A DNA stretch of 64,000 bases from assembly GCA_023663025.1 (NCBI GenBank), contig JAMPIC010000010.1:9623-73622 (forward strand), written 5' to 3'. The first letter of the stretch is position 1, and every line of letters starts with the position of its first letter. The position numbers and the translations under genes were made by a program. The notes under the pieces were generated by a model, which was given only the letters and a program-made list of their open reading frames with translations, was not told where the DNA came from and searched no databases. This document shows positions 16,979-25,618 of the stretch, piece by piece. The DNA is from Prevotella sp. (lineage in GTDB: Bacteria; Bacillota; Clostridia; Oscillospirales; Ruminococcaceae).

Positions 16979-16993
16979 AAGGGTGATACGGCG

Positions 16994-17779
16994 TTGACGG
17001 CTTTGATAATAATTGCCGCAGTGATACTGTTTTTCGCGCTGATACTTAATATAAAGCTTCGCGCCGCGATAAGCTATATGGACGGAAAGCTTGATTTCAG
17101 GCTGAAATATCTTTCCTTTACGGTGTATCCGCTTAAAGCGAAAAAACCTAAGCCGGGGAAAGAAAAAAAGTCAAGGTCAGATAAGGCGAAGCGGAAGAAA
17201 AAGACGGAGACGGTTTCCGAGACGGAAGAAAGTCCCGTCAAAGCTGACGGGGAGACAGGCGGCGAAAAGTCCGGAAAGGCTTCGGAAAGCGCGGACGCGG
17301 GACTTGAAAAAGCTTCCGAAGCGGAGGACGCGTCCGGGGAAAAGCCGAGGAAAGAAAAGCTTTCGGACAAGCTTGACAAGCTGTCGGGGCTTATCGAAAA
17401 GGCAAAGCTTATTTGGGGATTTTCGGGAAAACGTCTCAGGCGGATATTTACGCATATTTACATTGAAAAGCTTATGATAGATTTTACCGTGGCGGGCGAG
17501 GACGCCTGTAAAGCCGCGGTAAGCTACGGAGCGGTCAGCGCGGCTGTTTACAACGGGATAGCGGTTCTCGGCGGGCTGTTCACCACTAAAGTCAAGTCGG
17601 TGGACATTGTATGCGATTTCGACAGGAAAGAACCCGTTTACAACGCGTCTGTCAATATCACCGTAAGGCCCTCGACGCTGCTTTCGGCTGCGTTTGGGAT
17701 TTTGGGAGGCTTTGTAATGAATTACAAGGCAATATTCGGAAAGTCGGATAAGCGGCAGTCAATTGAAACAGCCGCTTAA
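16994..17779 (+). CDS. DUF2953 family membrane-anchored protein
   Basis: 261 residues with a TTG start preceded by GAAAGGGTG. One membrane helix (residues 2-20), then a Lys/Glu-rich low-complexity stretch (about 50-125) with many SEK-type repeats, then a conserved C-terminal part (about 145-250, FTHIYIEKLMIDFTVAGEDACKAAVSYGAVSA). DUF2953 proteins stand beside gerW/ytfJ in many endospore formers and are thought to work in sporulation or germination; a biochemical function is not known. Spacing of 21 bases to gerW supports one operon. Confidence 0.8.
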   Translation: MTALIIIAAVILFFALILNIKLRAAISYMDGKLDFRLKYLSFTVYPLKAKKPKPGKEKKSRSDKAKRKKKTETVSETEESPVKADGETGGEKSGKASESADAGLEKASEAEDASGEKPRKEKLSDKLDKLSGLIEKAKLIWGFSGKRLRRIFTHIYIEKLMIDFTVAGEDACKAAVSYGAVSAAVYNGIAVLGGLFTTKVKSVDIVCDFDRKEPVYNASVNITVRPSTLLSAAFGILGGFVMNYKAIFGKSDKRQSIETAA

Positions 17780-17800
17780 CAATAAAAAAGGAGAATGAAA

Positions 17801-18274
17801 ATGGATACAAAGGTAAAAGATCTGGTCTCGTCCGCGCTCGGAAAAATTCACGAGCTGTCCGACGCGGATACGGTCATAGGCAAGCCCATCAAAATCGAGG
17901 GAGGAATAACAATTATTCCCGTGTCAAAAATTTCCTACGGATTTGCGGCGGGAGGTTCCGATCTGCCGTCCAAAAGCGAAAAGGAAGTTTTCGGCGGCGG
18001 CAGCGGCGGCGGCGTGACTATCAATCCGCTGGCGTTTATCGTGGTTTCGGGCGAGGACGTTAAGCTTCTGGAGCTGGGTTCGGGAAACTCTCCCGCGAAC
18101 GCCATCGTCAGCGCTGTTCCCGACCTTATCACAAAGATACAGTCGATGTTCTCGAAGAAAAAGGACAAGGATTCCGACGCGCCCATAAATATCGCGGATA
18201 TCCCCGAGCCGTCGGCTTCCGATGAGCCGGAGATAGAAAAGGTTGAAATTAACACCGAGGGTTTTGATTTTTAA
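17801..18274 (+). CDS. ytfJ: GerW family sporulation protein (YtfJ)
   Basis: 157 residues from the ATG at 17801; the ATG at 17795 is only one base from AAGGAG, so the second is preferred. The core SSALGKIHELSDADTVIGKPI...GITIIPVSKISYGFAAGG is the YtfJ/GerW signature, and a Gly-rich loop (FGGGSGGGVTINPLAFIVV) follows. In Bacillus the protein is made in the forespore and is needed for normal germination. A charged tail without structure ends the protein. It sits directly after DUF2953, as in other spore formers. Confidence 0.92.
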   Translation: MDTKVKDLVSSALGKIHELSDADTVIGKPIKIEGGITIIPVSKISYGFAAGGSDLPSKSEKEVFGGGSGGGVTINPLAFIVVSGEDVKLLELGSGNSPANAIVSAVPDLITKIQSMFSKKKDKDSDAPINIADIPEPSASDEPEIEKVEINTEGFDF

Positions 18275-18340
18275 CTAAATAATTCGCATACAAGCTCCAT
18301 AAGATATTATGTAAATATTTCTTTGTCTTTGGAGGTTTGT

Positions 18341-19486
18341 ATGAAACAAATAAAACGTATTGTATGCGCCGTTCTTTCTGCGGCTGTGATGATACCCTTC
18401 GCTCCGAAAGCGGGCGCGGTGTCGCTTGCGGGACTTTCCGCAAAGGCGGCTGTGCTGATCGACGCGCAGACTGGGACTGTCATTGCCGAAAAAAACGAAA
18501 AACAAAGGCTTCCCATGGCAAGCACCACGAAGATAATGTCCGCGCTGCTTCTGCTTGAAAGCGGCGGTCTTGACGAGCAGTTCAGGGTGGACAATCAAGC
18601 CATAATGGTGGAGGGCTCGTCAATGGGACTTTGCGAGGACGATATCGTCACGAAGCGGGCGCTTTGCTACGGTATGCTGCTTCCGTCGGGAAACGATGCG
18701 GCTAATCAGACTGCGGCAACTCTGGCGGGAAGCACTGAAAAGTTCGCGGAGATGATGAATTCCCGCGCAAAGGAGATCGGTCTCGGGGACACGAACTTTG
18801 TTACCCCGTCGGGACTTCACGACGAGAACCATTATTCCACGGCGTACGACATGGCGATCCTGACGCGGGAGGCTCTCAAAAACGAGGACTTCCGCGAGAT
18901 ATGCGGAACGAAGCGGGCAAAGCTGAAATTCGGCAACCCGCCCTATGAAAGATGGCTTGTGAACACAAACAAGCTTCTGACCATGTACGACGGCTGCATA
19001 GGCGTGAAAACGGGCTTCACCGACGAGGCGGGAAGATGTCTTGTTTCGGCTGCCGAAAAGAACGGGGTCACGCTGATATGCGTTACCCTGAACGCGTCCG
19101 ACGATTGGAACGACCATAAGAAAATGTACGATTACGGCTTTTCCGCTGCCGAGAGCCGCAAGGTCTCATACGACTGTTCGGGACTGACGGTAAAGGTTGC
19201 GGGAGGAACGGTGAGCGAGCTTCCCGTTGAGCTTGAAAGCGTGCCGGACTATACAGTCGTAAACGGCGAGGAACCGGTGATAACGTCGGAAATCTTTATG
19301 AGTGACTTCCTGTACGCTCCAGCCGAAAAAGGAAAAAAAGCGGGGATTGTCAATTTCTATTCGGACGGAAAGCCGATGTGCACTGTAAACGTCGTCACGA
19401 AAAGCGGCTGCGGCGCGGTCGCCGTCGAGCGTAAACCGAACCTGTACGAAATAATTCTGGAAAAATTCAAACATCTTATAGACTAA
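18341..19486 (+). CDS. D-alanyl-D-alanine carboxypeptidase, DacB/DacF type
   Basis: 381 residues; ATG at 18341 with GGAGG about 7 bases before it. A signal peptide (cut near ...KAGAVS, about residue 29) sends it outside. Catalytic motifs are STTK (Ser61/Lys64), SGN (Ser116) and KTG (Lys223). After the transpeptidase fold comes the beta-rich PBP5-like C-terminal domain (about 270-365) and a short amphipathic end (EIILEKFKHLID) that could attach it to the membrane. Its place after gerW fits the sporulation-linked DacF group, but a vegetative role is also possible. It is the second S11 enzyme in this window. Confidence 0.9.
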   Translation: MKQIKRIVCAVLSAAVMIPFAPKAGAVSLAGLSAKAAVLIDAQTGTVIAEKNEKQRLPMASTTKIMSALLLLESGGLDEQFRVDNQAIMVEGSSMGLCEDDIVTKRALCYGMLLPSGNDAANQTAATLAGSTEKFAEMMNSRAKEIGLGDTNFVTPSGLHDENHYSTAYDMAILTREALKNEDFREICGTKRAKLKFGNPPYERWLVNTNKLLTMYDGCIGVKTGFTDEAGRCLVSAAEKNGVTLICVTLNASDDWNDHKKMYDYGFSAAESRKVSYDCSGLTVKVAGGTVSELPVELESVPDYTVVNGEEPVITSEIFMSDFLYAPAEKGKKAGIVNFYSDGKPMCTVNVVTKSGCGAVAVERKPNLYEIILEKFKHLID

Positions 19487-19499
19487 AAGGAGCAGGCAA

Positions 19500-20228
19500 T
19501 TGGAAAAGATCAGACTTCAGAAGCTTATAGCGGAGAGCGGAATGTGCTCCCGCAGAAAAGCCGAGGACTTAATAAAGCAGGGCAGGGTCACGGTCAACGG
19601 CAGACCCGCCCGTATCGGCGACGGCGCGTCGGCAAAGGATACCGTCGCGGTGGACGGTCAGAAGCTGCCCGCGGTAAAGAATCGTAAAAAATACTATATT
19701 ATGCTCAACAAACCCCGCGGGTATGTGACGACCATGTCCGACGAGCTTGACAGGCGGTGCGTTACGGAGCTTCTGAAGGACTTTCCCGAAAGAGTGTACC
19801 CTGTGGGCAGGCTCGACAGGAACTCCGAGGGACTGCTTCTTTTCACAAACGACGGAAATTTTTCCAATGATATTATGCACCCCAGCCGCCATGTTTCCAA
19901 AACGTACCGCGTGACCGTCCGTCCTCCGGTGAGCGACGAGCAGCTTGCGCGGATGGCGGCGGGCGTTGAGATAGACGGCAGGAAAACCTTGCCCGCCTCC
20001 GTGGACGTGCTTGTTCAGGAGCAGGGCAGGGTAGTGCTGCAAATGGTTATCCGCGAGGGCAGAAACCGTCAGATACGCAAAATGTGCGAGGCGGTCGGGC
20101 TGGAGGTTGCCCGTCTGAAACGCACGGCGATAGGTCCTCTTAAACTCGGTATGCTCAAACCCGGCGCGTACCGGGAGCTTACCTCCGAGGAGCTGCGTGC
20201 GCTCAGAAGCGCGGCCGGGGATAAATAA
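19500..20228 (+). CDS. rluB: 23S rRNA pseudouridine synthase, RluB/RsuA family
   Basis: 242 residues with a TTG start placed 7-8 bases after AAAAGGAG. An S4 RNA-binding domain (RLQKLIAESGMCSRRKAEDLI, residues 4-50) is followed by the synthase domain with the catalytic aspartate in GRLDRNSEGLLLFTNDG. It converts a uridine in the 23S peptidyl-transferase region (2605 in E. coli numbering) to pseudouridine. The end IREGRNRQIRKMCEAVG is the conserved motif III. In Firmicutes rluB usually lies downstream of scpB, as here. Confidence 0.92.
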   Translation: MEKIRLQKLIAESGMCSRRKAEDLIKQGRVTVNGRPARIGDGASAKDTVAVDGQKLPAVKNRKKYYIMLNKPRGYVTTMSDELDRRCVTELLKDFPERVYPVGRLDRNSEGLLLFTNDGNFSNDIMHPSRHVSKTYRVTVRPPVSDEQLARMAAGVEIDGRKTLPASVDVLVQEQGRVVLQMVIREGRNRQIRKMCEAVGLEVARLKRTAIGPLKLGMLKPGAYRELTSEELRALRSAAGDK

Positions 20229-20280
20229 TCCGTTAAAATATGAATAAATTGAAAAAATATAAAAAAATATTGTTATTATC

Positions 20281-20309
20281 TTGTCAATTAAGGAAAAAAG
20301 TTGTATAAT
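20281..20309 (+). promoter_or_regulatory. Strong vegetative promoter of the carboxyltransferase operon
   Basis: TTGTCA (20281-20286) and a perfect TATAAT (20304-20309) with 17-base spacing. The leader that follows has a hairpin with 8-base arms GTATCCGC (20329) and GCGGATAC (20352), ending just before the AACGGAGG ribosome site. Confidence 0.85.
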
Positions 20310-20379
20310 TATTCTGGTTTAATTTTTTGTATCCGCGCCCGCGTCATGCCTGCGGATACTGTGAACGGAGGAAACTTAT

Positions 20380-21747
20380 ATGTTAACTGAAAGCCAGAAG
20401 GCTAAATTTGACGCCTATAAGTCGTATTCGGCGGCGGACTGTCAAAGCGCGGCGGCTAAACGTCTCGCGGCGCTGTTTGACGACGGACGTTTCACCGAGC
20501 TTGACGCTGCCGTTATGAACGGCGGCGCTCCCGCGGGAGTTATCACCGCTTACGGATATGTGGACGGAAGTCCCGTGTATGCGTTTTCACAGGATAAGAC
20601 AGTAAAAAGCGGCGCGGTAAACAGCCGTCATGCCGCCAAAATATGTAAAGTGTTTGACCTTGCCTCACGCACTGGAGTTCCCGTTGTGGGATTTTATGAT
20701 TCCGACGGAGCTTTCGTTGACGACGGAGCGGAGGCTATCAAGGCGTACAGCGACATACTGACGTGGACGAGCAACCTTTCGGGCGTTGTTCCTCAGATAT
20801 CGGTGGTTTCCGGTACCTGCGCGGGAAGCGCGGCTATGGCGGCTTGTTCGGCTGATTTTGTCGTTATCACCGACGAGGGCGAACTTTACACAGCTCCCGG
20901 CAAAGATATAAAGGGCGAGGACGCCGTTGCGAACGGTACGGCGGCTCTTTCCGCTAAGGACGACAGGGAGGCTGCCGAGACCGTTAAAAAGCTTGTGTCA
21001 ATGCTCCCCGCAAACAATATTTCCTCCGCGCCCATGTTTGAATTTTCCGAAACGGGCAAGGCTGCGAGCGGTTCGGCTGACGATATCGCAAAGGCTGTTG
21101 CGGATTCCGACAGCATTGTGGAGCTGTCCGCCGGCTTCGGAAAGGCTGCCTATACGGCGATCGCAACGGTAGGCGGTTCTGCCGTGGGAATTGCGGCTAC
21201 CAACAAGACCGACGGCAAGCTTACCTCCGACGACTGTTCCAAGCTGGCGCGGTTTGTAAGAACCTGCGACGCGTTTTCGATACCCGTACTTACTTATATA
21301 GATACTGAGGGTTTTGCTTCCGACGCCTGTGTAAGGGACATGGCAAAGGTCTCGAGCGCGTATGCCGAGGCTACGACCCTTAAAGTTTCCGTTGTCAGCG
21401 GAAAGGCTTACGGCGCGGCTATGGCTGCTTTCGGAGCGGGCAACGCGGACGTTACTTACGCTTACCCCGAGGCGGTAATTTCCCCCATCGCGCCTGTGGC
21501 GGCTGTTGAATTTCTCTGGCACGACAAGCTTAAAGGAGCGGCTAACCTTGCCGAGGAAAGAAACAAGCTTGCCGGCAAATACGCCGAGGAAAACGCCTCC
21601 GCGTTCGACGCTGCCGCAAAGGGCTGTGTTGACGGTATCATTACCGCCGAGGAAGCCCGCGCCAAGATAATCGACGTTCTCGAACTTATGAACGGCAAGA
21701 GAATGACAAAGCGTCTCCCCAAAAAGCACAGTAATATGCCCTTTTAG
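20380..21747 (+). CDS. Divergent carboxyl transferase (MmdA/PccB-like)
   Basis: 455 residues, shorter than the usual 500-520 of acyl-CoA carboxyltransferase beta subunits. The crotonase-like double fold is visible: SGAVNSRHAAKICKVFDLASRTGVPVVGF near residues 75-105, VVPQISVVSGTCAGSAAMAACSADFVVI near 130-160, and a second half from about 270 with RFVRTCDAFSIPVLTYIDTEGF. The oxyanion loop normally read as NDSGGARIQEG is YDSDGAFVDDG here, an unusual change. It would move a carboxyl group between biotin and an acyl-CoA. The next two genes encode a biotin carrier and a 5S/OadA-type subunit, so a soluble transcarboxylase is the best guess; substrate unknown. Confidence 0.72.
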   Translation: MLTESQKAKFDAYKSYSAADCQSAAAKRLAALFDDGRFTELDAAVMNGGAPAGVITAYGYVDGSPVYAFSQDKTVKSGAVNSRHAAKICKVFDLASRTGVPVVGFYDSDGAFVDDGAEAIKAYSDILTWTSNLSGVVPQISVVSGTCAGSAAMAACSADFVVITDEGELYTAPGKDIKGEDAVANGTAALSAKDDREAAETVKKLVSMLPANNISSAPMFEFSETGKAASGSADDIAKAVADSDSIVELSAGFGKAAYTAIATVGGSAVGIAATNKTDGKLTSDDCSKLARFVRTCDAFSIPVLTYIDTEGFASDACVRDMAKVSSAYAEATTLKVSVVSGKAYGAAMAAFGAGNADVTYAYPEAVISPIAPVAAVEFLWHDKLKGAANLAEERNKLAGKYAEENASAFDAAAKGCVDGIITAEEARAKIIDVLELMNGKRMTKRLPKKHSNMPF

Positions 21748-21778
21748 AGGTTAGAAATCAGAGGATAGAGGTTAGAAT
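21744..21778. repeat. Heptad tandem repeat, copy 2
   Basis: Five 7-base units beginning at the stop codon of the carboxyltransferase gene: TTAGAGG, TTAGAAA, TCAGAGG, ATAGAGG, TTAGAAT, followed by TTTTT. Same unit, number and trailing T run as the array at 8723-8757. Confidence 0.8.
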
Positions 21779-21864
21779 TTTTGCTCTGTAATTGTTCTTG
21801 AATTTCTTTCCTTTTAAGTGTATTTTACATATCTGTAAATTTTTTATGAATGGTGGTTGTTGTT

Positions 21865-22221
21865 ATGAAAAGATTTAATATTACCGTAAACGGCAAGGCT
21901 TACGATGTTGCTGTTGAGGAAGTCGGTGCAGGCTCTGCGCCCGCCGCAGCTCCCGTACAGGCTGCTCCTGCCGCTGCTGCGCCTGCTGCTCCCGCTCCCG
22001 CTGCGGGGGGAACTGCCGTTAAAGCGCCCATGCCTGGAAATATCCTCGACGTTAAGGTTAAAGCCGGGGACAGCGTTTCCGAGGGTCAGGTACTTATGAT
22101 TCTTGAAGCTATGAAAATGGAGAACGACATTGTTTCTCCCAAGGCGGGAACGGTTGCCGCCGTAAACGTGAAGAAAGGCGACAGCGTGAACCGCGACGAC
22201 CTCCTCGCTTCTGTTCAGTAA
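21865..22221 (+). CDS. Biotin carboxyl carrier protein
   Basis: 118 residues from the ATG at 21865 (an ATG at 21850 would add five residues, MVVVV). The N-terminal 20 residues are a small strand pair, then an Ala/Pro hinge (about 24-50), then a biotinyl domain with EAMKMEN; Lys84 is the biotinylation site. The layout matches the carrier (1.3S / gamma) subunit of transcarboxylase and of oxaloacetate or methylmalonyl-CoA decarboxylases. It shuttles the carboxyl group between the proteins of the genes on either side. No membrane decarboxylase subunit follows. Confidence 0.92.
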   Translation: MKRFNITVNGKAYDVAVEEVGAGSAPAAAPVQAAPAAAAPAAPAPAAGGTAVKAPMPGNILDVKVKAGDSVSEGQVLMILEAMKMENDIVSPKAGTVAAVNVKKGDSVNRDDLLASVQ

Positions 22222-22240
22222 TTGAGAAAGGTTGATTGAA

Positions 22241-23638
22241 ATGGCTAAGATAAAAGTTACCGAAACCGTTCTCCGTGACGCGCACCAGTCCCTTATCGCC
22301 ACAAGAATGACTATGGACGAAATGCGCCCTATACTTTCCACAATGGATAAAGTGGGCTTCTATTCCGCCGAGGTTTGGGGCGGCGCGACGTTTGACTCCT
22401 GTCTCCGTTTCCTTAACGAGGATCCATGGGAGAGGCTCCGCATACTCCGCAGGGAAATGCCCAACACCAAGCTGCAAATGCTTTTCCGCGGACAGAATAT
22501 GCTGGGCTACCGTCACTATGCCGACGACGTTTTGGAGTATTTCGTTCAGAAATCCGTCGCCAACGGCATTGACATTATCCGTATTTTTGACGCTCTCAAC
22601 GATATAAGAAACCTAAAAACCGCCATTGCCGCCGCCAAAAAAGAGGGGGCGCACGCGCAGGTTGCCATTTCCTATACGCTGGGAGACGTGTTCACTACCG
22701 AATATTATGTAAACTACTGCAAGCAGATCGAAGCCGAGGGCGCGGATTCTATCTGTATCAAGGATATGGCAGCTCTGCTCACGCCGTACCGCACTGCCGA
22801 GCTTGTAAAAGCTATCAAGGCGGCGGTGAAAATTCCCGTGCAGCTTCATACCCACTACACCTCGGGACTTGCTTCAATGTGCCTGTTAAAGGGCATTGAA
22901 AACGGCGCGGATATGATCGACACCGCAATGTCGCCCCTTGCGCTGGGTACTTCCCACGCGCCTACCGAGTCAATGGTTGCCGCACTTCAGGGTACGGAGT
23001 ACGACACGGGACTTGATTTGGTTCTGCTTACCGAAATCCGGGATTACTTTATGAAGCTTCGCAAGAAGTATATCGACAACGGTCAGCTTGACCCGAAAAT
23101 GCTTGCGGTTGACGCGAACGCCCTTATTTACCAAGTGCCCGGCGGAATGCTGTCAAACCTGCTTTCACAGCTTAAACAGGCGGGCAAGGAGGATCAGTTT
23201 ACCGACGTGCTTAAGGAAGTCCCCAATGTCCGCAAGGACTCGGGCTATCCGCCCCTTGTTACGCCGACGTCGCAGATCGTGGGTACGCAGGCTGTGTTCA
23301 ACGTTATAAACGGCGAGCGTTACAAGACCGTCACAAAGGAGTTCAAGGCTCTCGTCAAGGGCGAGTACGGCAAAACTCCCTCGGAGATTGATCCCGAGTT
23401 CCGTAAGAAGATACTTAAGGGTGAAGAGCCTATAACCTGCCGTCCCGCTGACCTTTTGCAGCCCGAGCTTGAAAAGCTTAAGGAAGAGGCTTCCGAGTGG
23501 GTCGAGCAGGAGGAGGACGTGCTCAGCTACGCTATGTTCCCGCAGGTTGCGCCTAAGTTTTTCGCAAAGAGACGGGACGCGAAGTACGGCGTTGACAGCG
23601 CTCACGCCGACGCGGAGAACAAGGTTCACCCCGTTTGA
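22241..23638 (+). CDS. oadA: Oxaloacetate decarboxylase alpha / pyruvate carboxylase B-type carboxyltransferase
   Basis: 465 residues from the ATG at 22241 with GAAAGG upstream. The HMGL-like TIM barrel is clear: TVLRDAHQSLIATRM at residues 8-22, LQMLFRGQNMLGYRHYADD, metal-binding HTHYTSGL near 205, and the ...PGGMLSNLLSQLKQAG segment where the active-site lysine of other members is replaced or lies nearby. It lacks the C-terminal biotinyl domain, which is instead the separate gene just upstream. It would exchange carboxyl between oxaloacetate/pyruvate and biotin. A strong terminator follows, so this three-gene operon is complete and has no OadB-like membrane subunit and no biotin carboxylase. 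Confidence 0.9.
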   Translation: MAKIKVTETVLRDAHQSLIATRMTMDEMRPILSTMDKVGFYSAEVWGGATFDSCLRFLNEDPWERLRILRREMPNTKLQMLFRGQNMLGYRHYADDVLEYFVQKSVANGIDIIRIFDALNDIRNLKTAIAAAKKEGAHAQVAISYTLGDVFTTEYYVNYCKQIEAEGADSICIKDMAALLTPYRTAELVKAIKAAVKIPVQLHTHYTSGLASMCLLKGIENGADMIDTAMSPLALGTSHAPTESMVAALQGTEYDTGLDLVLLTEIRDYFMKLRKKYIDNGQLDPKMLAVDANALIYQVPGGMLSNLLSQLKQAGKEDQFTDVLKEVPNVRKDSGYPPLVTPTSQIVGTQAVFNVINGERYKTVTKEFKALVKGEYGKTPSEIDPEFRKKILKGEEPITCRPADLLQPELEKLKEEASEWVEQEEDVLSYAMFPQVAPKFFAKRRDAKYGVDSAHADAENKVHPV

Positions 23639-23656
23639 CAGAATATCTAAAATGCG

Positions 23657-23700
23657 TTATGCTTTCCGCGGTGTGCGTCTGCGGAAAGCATAACTTTTTT
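23657..23700 (+). terminator. Rho-independent terminator after oadA
   Basis: Thirteen-base stem TTATGCTTTCCGC / GCGGAAAGCATAA followed by CTTTTTT. Confidence 0.92.
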
Positions 23701-23770
23701 AGAGTGAGGCTGCTGTTTCCTTGAAATTGGATATTTTTTCTTTTTTGAGGTACTTTTTCGTTCAAAACAC

Positions 23771-23799
23771 TTGCTTTTACTGCGGAAAAGTGATATAAT
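23771..23799 (+). promoter_or_regulatory. Promoter of the yicC-remA-gmk superoperon
   Basis: TTGCTT at 23771 and TATAAT at 23794 with 17-base spacing, 58 bases before the yicC start. Confidence 0.78.
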
Positions 23800-23856
23800 T
23801 AAAAATAAGTGTTAATAATGAAAACGGGTATTTGAAAGAGGAAAGGACTGCGTTAA

Positions 23857-24735
23857 ATGATTAAAAGTATGACAGGCTACGGAAGGTTTCAGCAGACTAT
23901 CGACGGAAGAGAAATTATGGTGGAGATCAAATCGGTGAACCATAGGTATTTTGAGTTTTCGGCAAGAGTTCCGAGGGCTTACGGGTATCTGGAGGAAAAG
24001 CTTAAAACCTTTATTCAGGGCAGAGTTTCCCGCGGCAAGGTGGACGTGGGCGTTACCGTTTTCAACGTGGAGGGCAAGGACGCTCAGATAGAGGTAAATC
24101 AGTCCATTGCCGAGGGGTATGTCGCCGCGCTGAGGAAAGCCAATGAAAGCCTGAAGCTGAAGGACGACCTTTCGCTTTCCAATCTGATAAGGCTTCCCGA
24201 CATTTTTAACGTTATCAAGACTGCCGACGACGAAACGGTCATCTGGAACAGCGTCAAAATCGTTGCGGAGGAAGCTCTGAACAACTTCATTTCCATGAGG
24301 GAAACAGAGGGCTTGAAGATGATGGACGACATAAAATCCCGTCTCGGCTACATCGGCGAGCTTGTGGATATGGTCGAGGAACGTTCCCCCGCGGTTACGG
24401 AGGCGTACCGTCAGAAGCTTTTTGCCAAGCTGAGCGAAATTCTCGCGGACAAGAAAATAGACGAGCAGAGGATACTCACCGAAGCCGCCGTATTTTCGGA
24501 GAAAACCGCCGTGGACGAGGAAACGGTGCGTCTTAAAAGTCATATAAACCAGTTCGGCACGCTGCTTGAAATAGAAGAACCCGTGGGACGGAAGCTTGAT
24601 TTCCTTATCCAGGAATTTAACCGCGAAAGCAACACCATCGGTTCAAAGGCGCAGGACGTGGAGATCACCAAGATAGTGGTGGAACTGAAATCCGAGATTG
24701 AGAAGATCCGCGAGCAGATACAGAATATCGAATAG
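23857..24735 (+). CDS. yicC: YicC family endoribonuclease-like protein
   Basis: 292 residues starting MIKSMTGYGRF, the invariant YicC N-terminus, with GGAAAGGA upstream. The C-terminal DUF1732 part is present (LGTLLEIEEPVGRKLDFLIQEFNRESNTIGSKA), which carries the conserved acidic residues. Members have been described as metal-dependent endoribonucleases involved in sRNA or mRNA turnover. First gene of the run that matches the Bacillus yloC-ylzA-gmk-rpoZ order. Confidence 0.93.
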   Translation: MIKSMTGYGRFQQTIDGREIMVEIKSVNHRYFEFSARVPRAYGYLEEKLKTFIQGRVSRGKVDVGVTVFNVEGKDAQIEVNQSIAEGYVAALRKANESLKLKDDLSLSNLIRLPDIFNVIKTADDETVIWNSVKIVAEEALNNFISMRETEGLKMMDDIKSRLGYIGELVDMVEERSPAVTEAYRQKLFAKLSEILADKKIDEQRILTEAAVFSEKTAVDEETVRLKSHINQFGTLLEIEEPVGRKLDFLIQEFNRESNTIGSKAQDVEITKIVVELKSEIEKIREQIQNIE

Positions 24736-24765
24736 CTTTCACAAAACAGACTTTTCGGAGGGCGT

Positions 24766-25020
24766 ATGAAGCTTATTAACATAGGTTTTGGCAACATGAT
24801 AAACGCGGGACGGCTCATTACCATCGTCAGTCCCGAATCCGCGCCCATAAAGCGCATTATTCAGGAGGCAAAGGAAAAGGGTCTGCTGATAGACGCTACT
24901 TACGGCAGACGGACGCGCGCCGTTATTATTATGGACAGCGATCATGTGATTTTGTCGGCGGTGCAGCCCGAAACGGTTGCGGGACGTTTGGAGGACGAGG
25001 AGGAATCCGATGATGAGTAG
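24766..25020 (+). CDS. remA: RemA family regulator (DUF370)
   Basis: 84 residues. Begins MKLINIGFGNMINAGRLITIVSPESAPIKR, the standard RemA/YlzA sequence, and ends with an acidic tail. In Bacillus RemA forms ring-shaped DNA-binding oligomers and activates matrix and osmoprotection genes. GGAGG is close (4 bases) to the ATG. It overlaps the next gene, gmk, by several bases. Confidence 0.93.
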   Translation: MKLINIGFGNMINAGRLITIVSPESAPIKRIIQEAKEKGLLIDATYGRRTRAVIIMDSDHVILSAVQPETVAGRLEDEEESDDE

Positions 25021-25618
25021 GGGAATACTTATGGTGGTGTCCGGTCCTTCCGGATGCGGAAAGGGTACGGTACTGGCGGAGATCATTAAAAGCGGCAATG
25101 TATTTTACTCTGTGTCCGCGACGACGAGAAGTCCCAGACCGGGCGAGGTTGACGGAGTAAATTATTGGTTCCTCACAAAAGAAAAATTTGAGGAAACGAT
25201 TGCAAACGACGGTATGCTTGAATACGCGTCCTACTGCGGAAACTACTACGGAACGCCCAAAAAGCCGGTTGAGGATATGCTGGAAAAAGGCTGTCACGTC
25301 ATTCTGGAGATAGAAGTCCAGGGGGCGATGAAGATAAAGGAAAAATGTCCCGAGGCGGTGTTTGTGTTTATTCTGCCGCCCTCCCTGAAAGAGCTTCGCA
25401 GACGGCTTGAAAAGCGGGGGACGGAGACTGCCGAGGTGATGGAAAAACGTCTCGGAGAAGCTGCGGGAGAGATTGCTCACGCCTATAAATACGACTATGC
25501 CGTGGTGAACGGAGAGCTTTCCGAAGCGGTGGACGACCTGCGGGCGATAATCCGCGCGGAGGAGCTTAAATCCGATAAAATAAAAAATACTATTGATGAG
25601 GTGTTGGAAAATGCTTAG
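25010..25618 (+). CDS. gmk: Guanylate kinase
   Basis: 202 residues from the first of two adjacent ATG codons (25010 or 25013); AGGAGG at 24998 fits both. Phosphorylates GMP to GDP. P-loop SGPSGCGKGTV near residues 10-20, GMP-binding SATTRSPRPGEVDGVNYWF near 34-52, and the lid region from about 125. It overlaps the end of remA and the start of rpoZ, so all three are coupled. Confidence 0.96.
   Translation: MMSRGILMVVSGPSGCGKGTVLAEIIKSGNVFYSVSATTRSPRPGEVDGVNYWFLTKEKFEETIANDGMLEYASYCGNYYGTPKKPVEDMLEKGCHVILEIEVQGAMKIKEKCPEAVFVFILPPSLKELRRRLEKRGTETAEVMEKRLGEAAGEIAHAYKYDYAVVNGELSEAVDDLRAIIRAEELKSDKIKNTIDEVLENA

Noticed and set aside
20329..20359. Hairpin in the leader of the carboxyltransferase operon as a riboswitch
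   Set aside because: Only one 8-base stem is visible and no T run or alternative pairing follows; not enough to call a switch.
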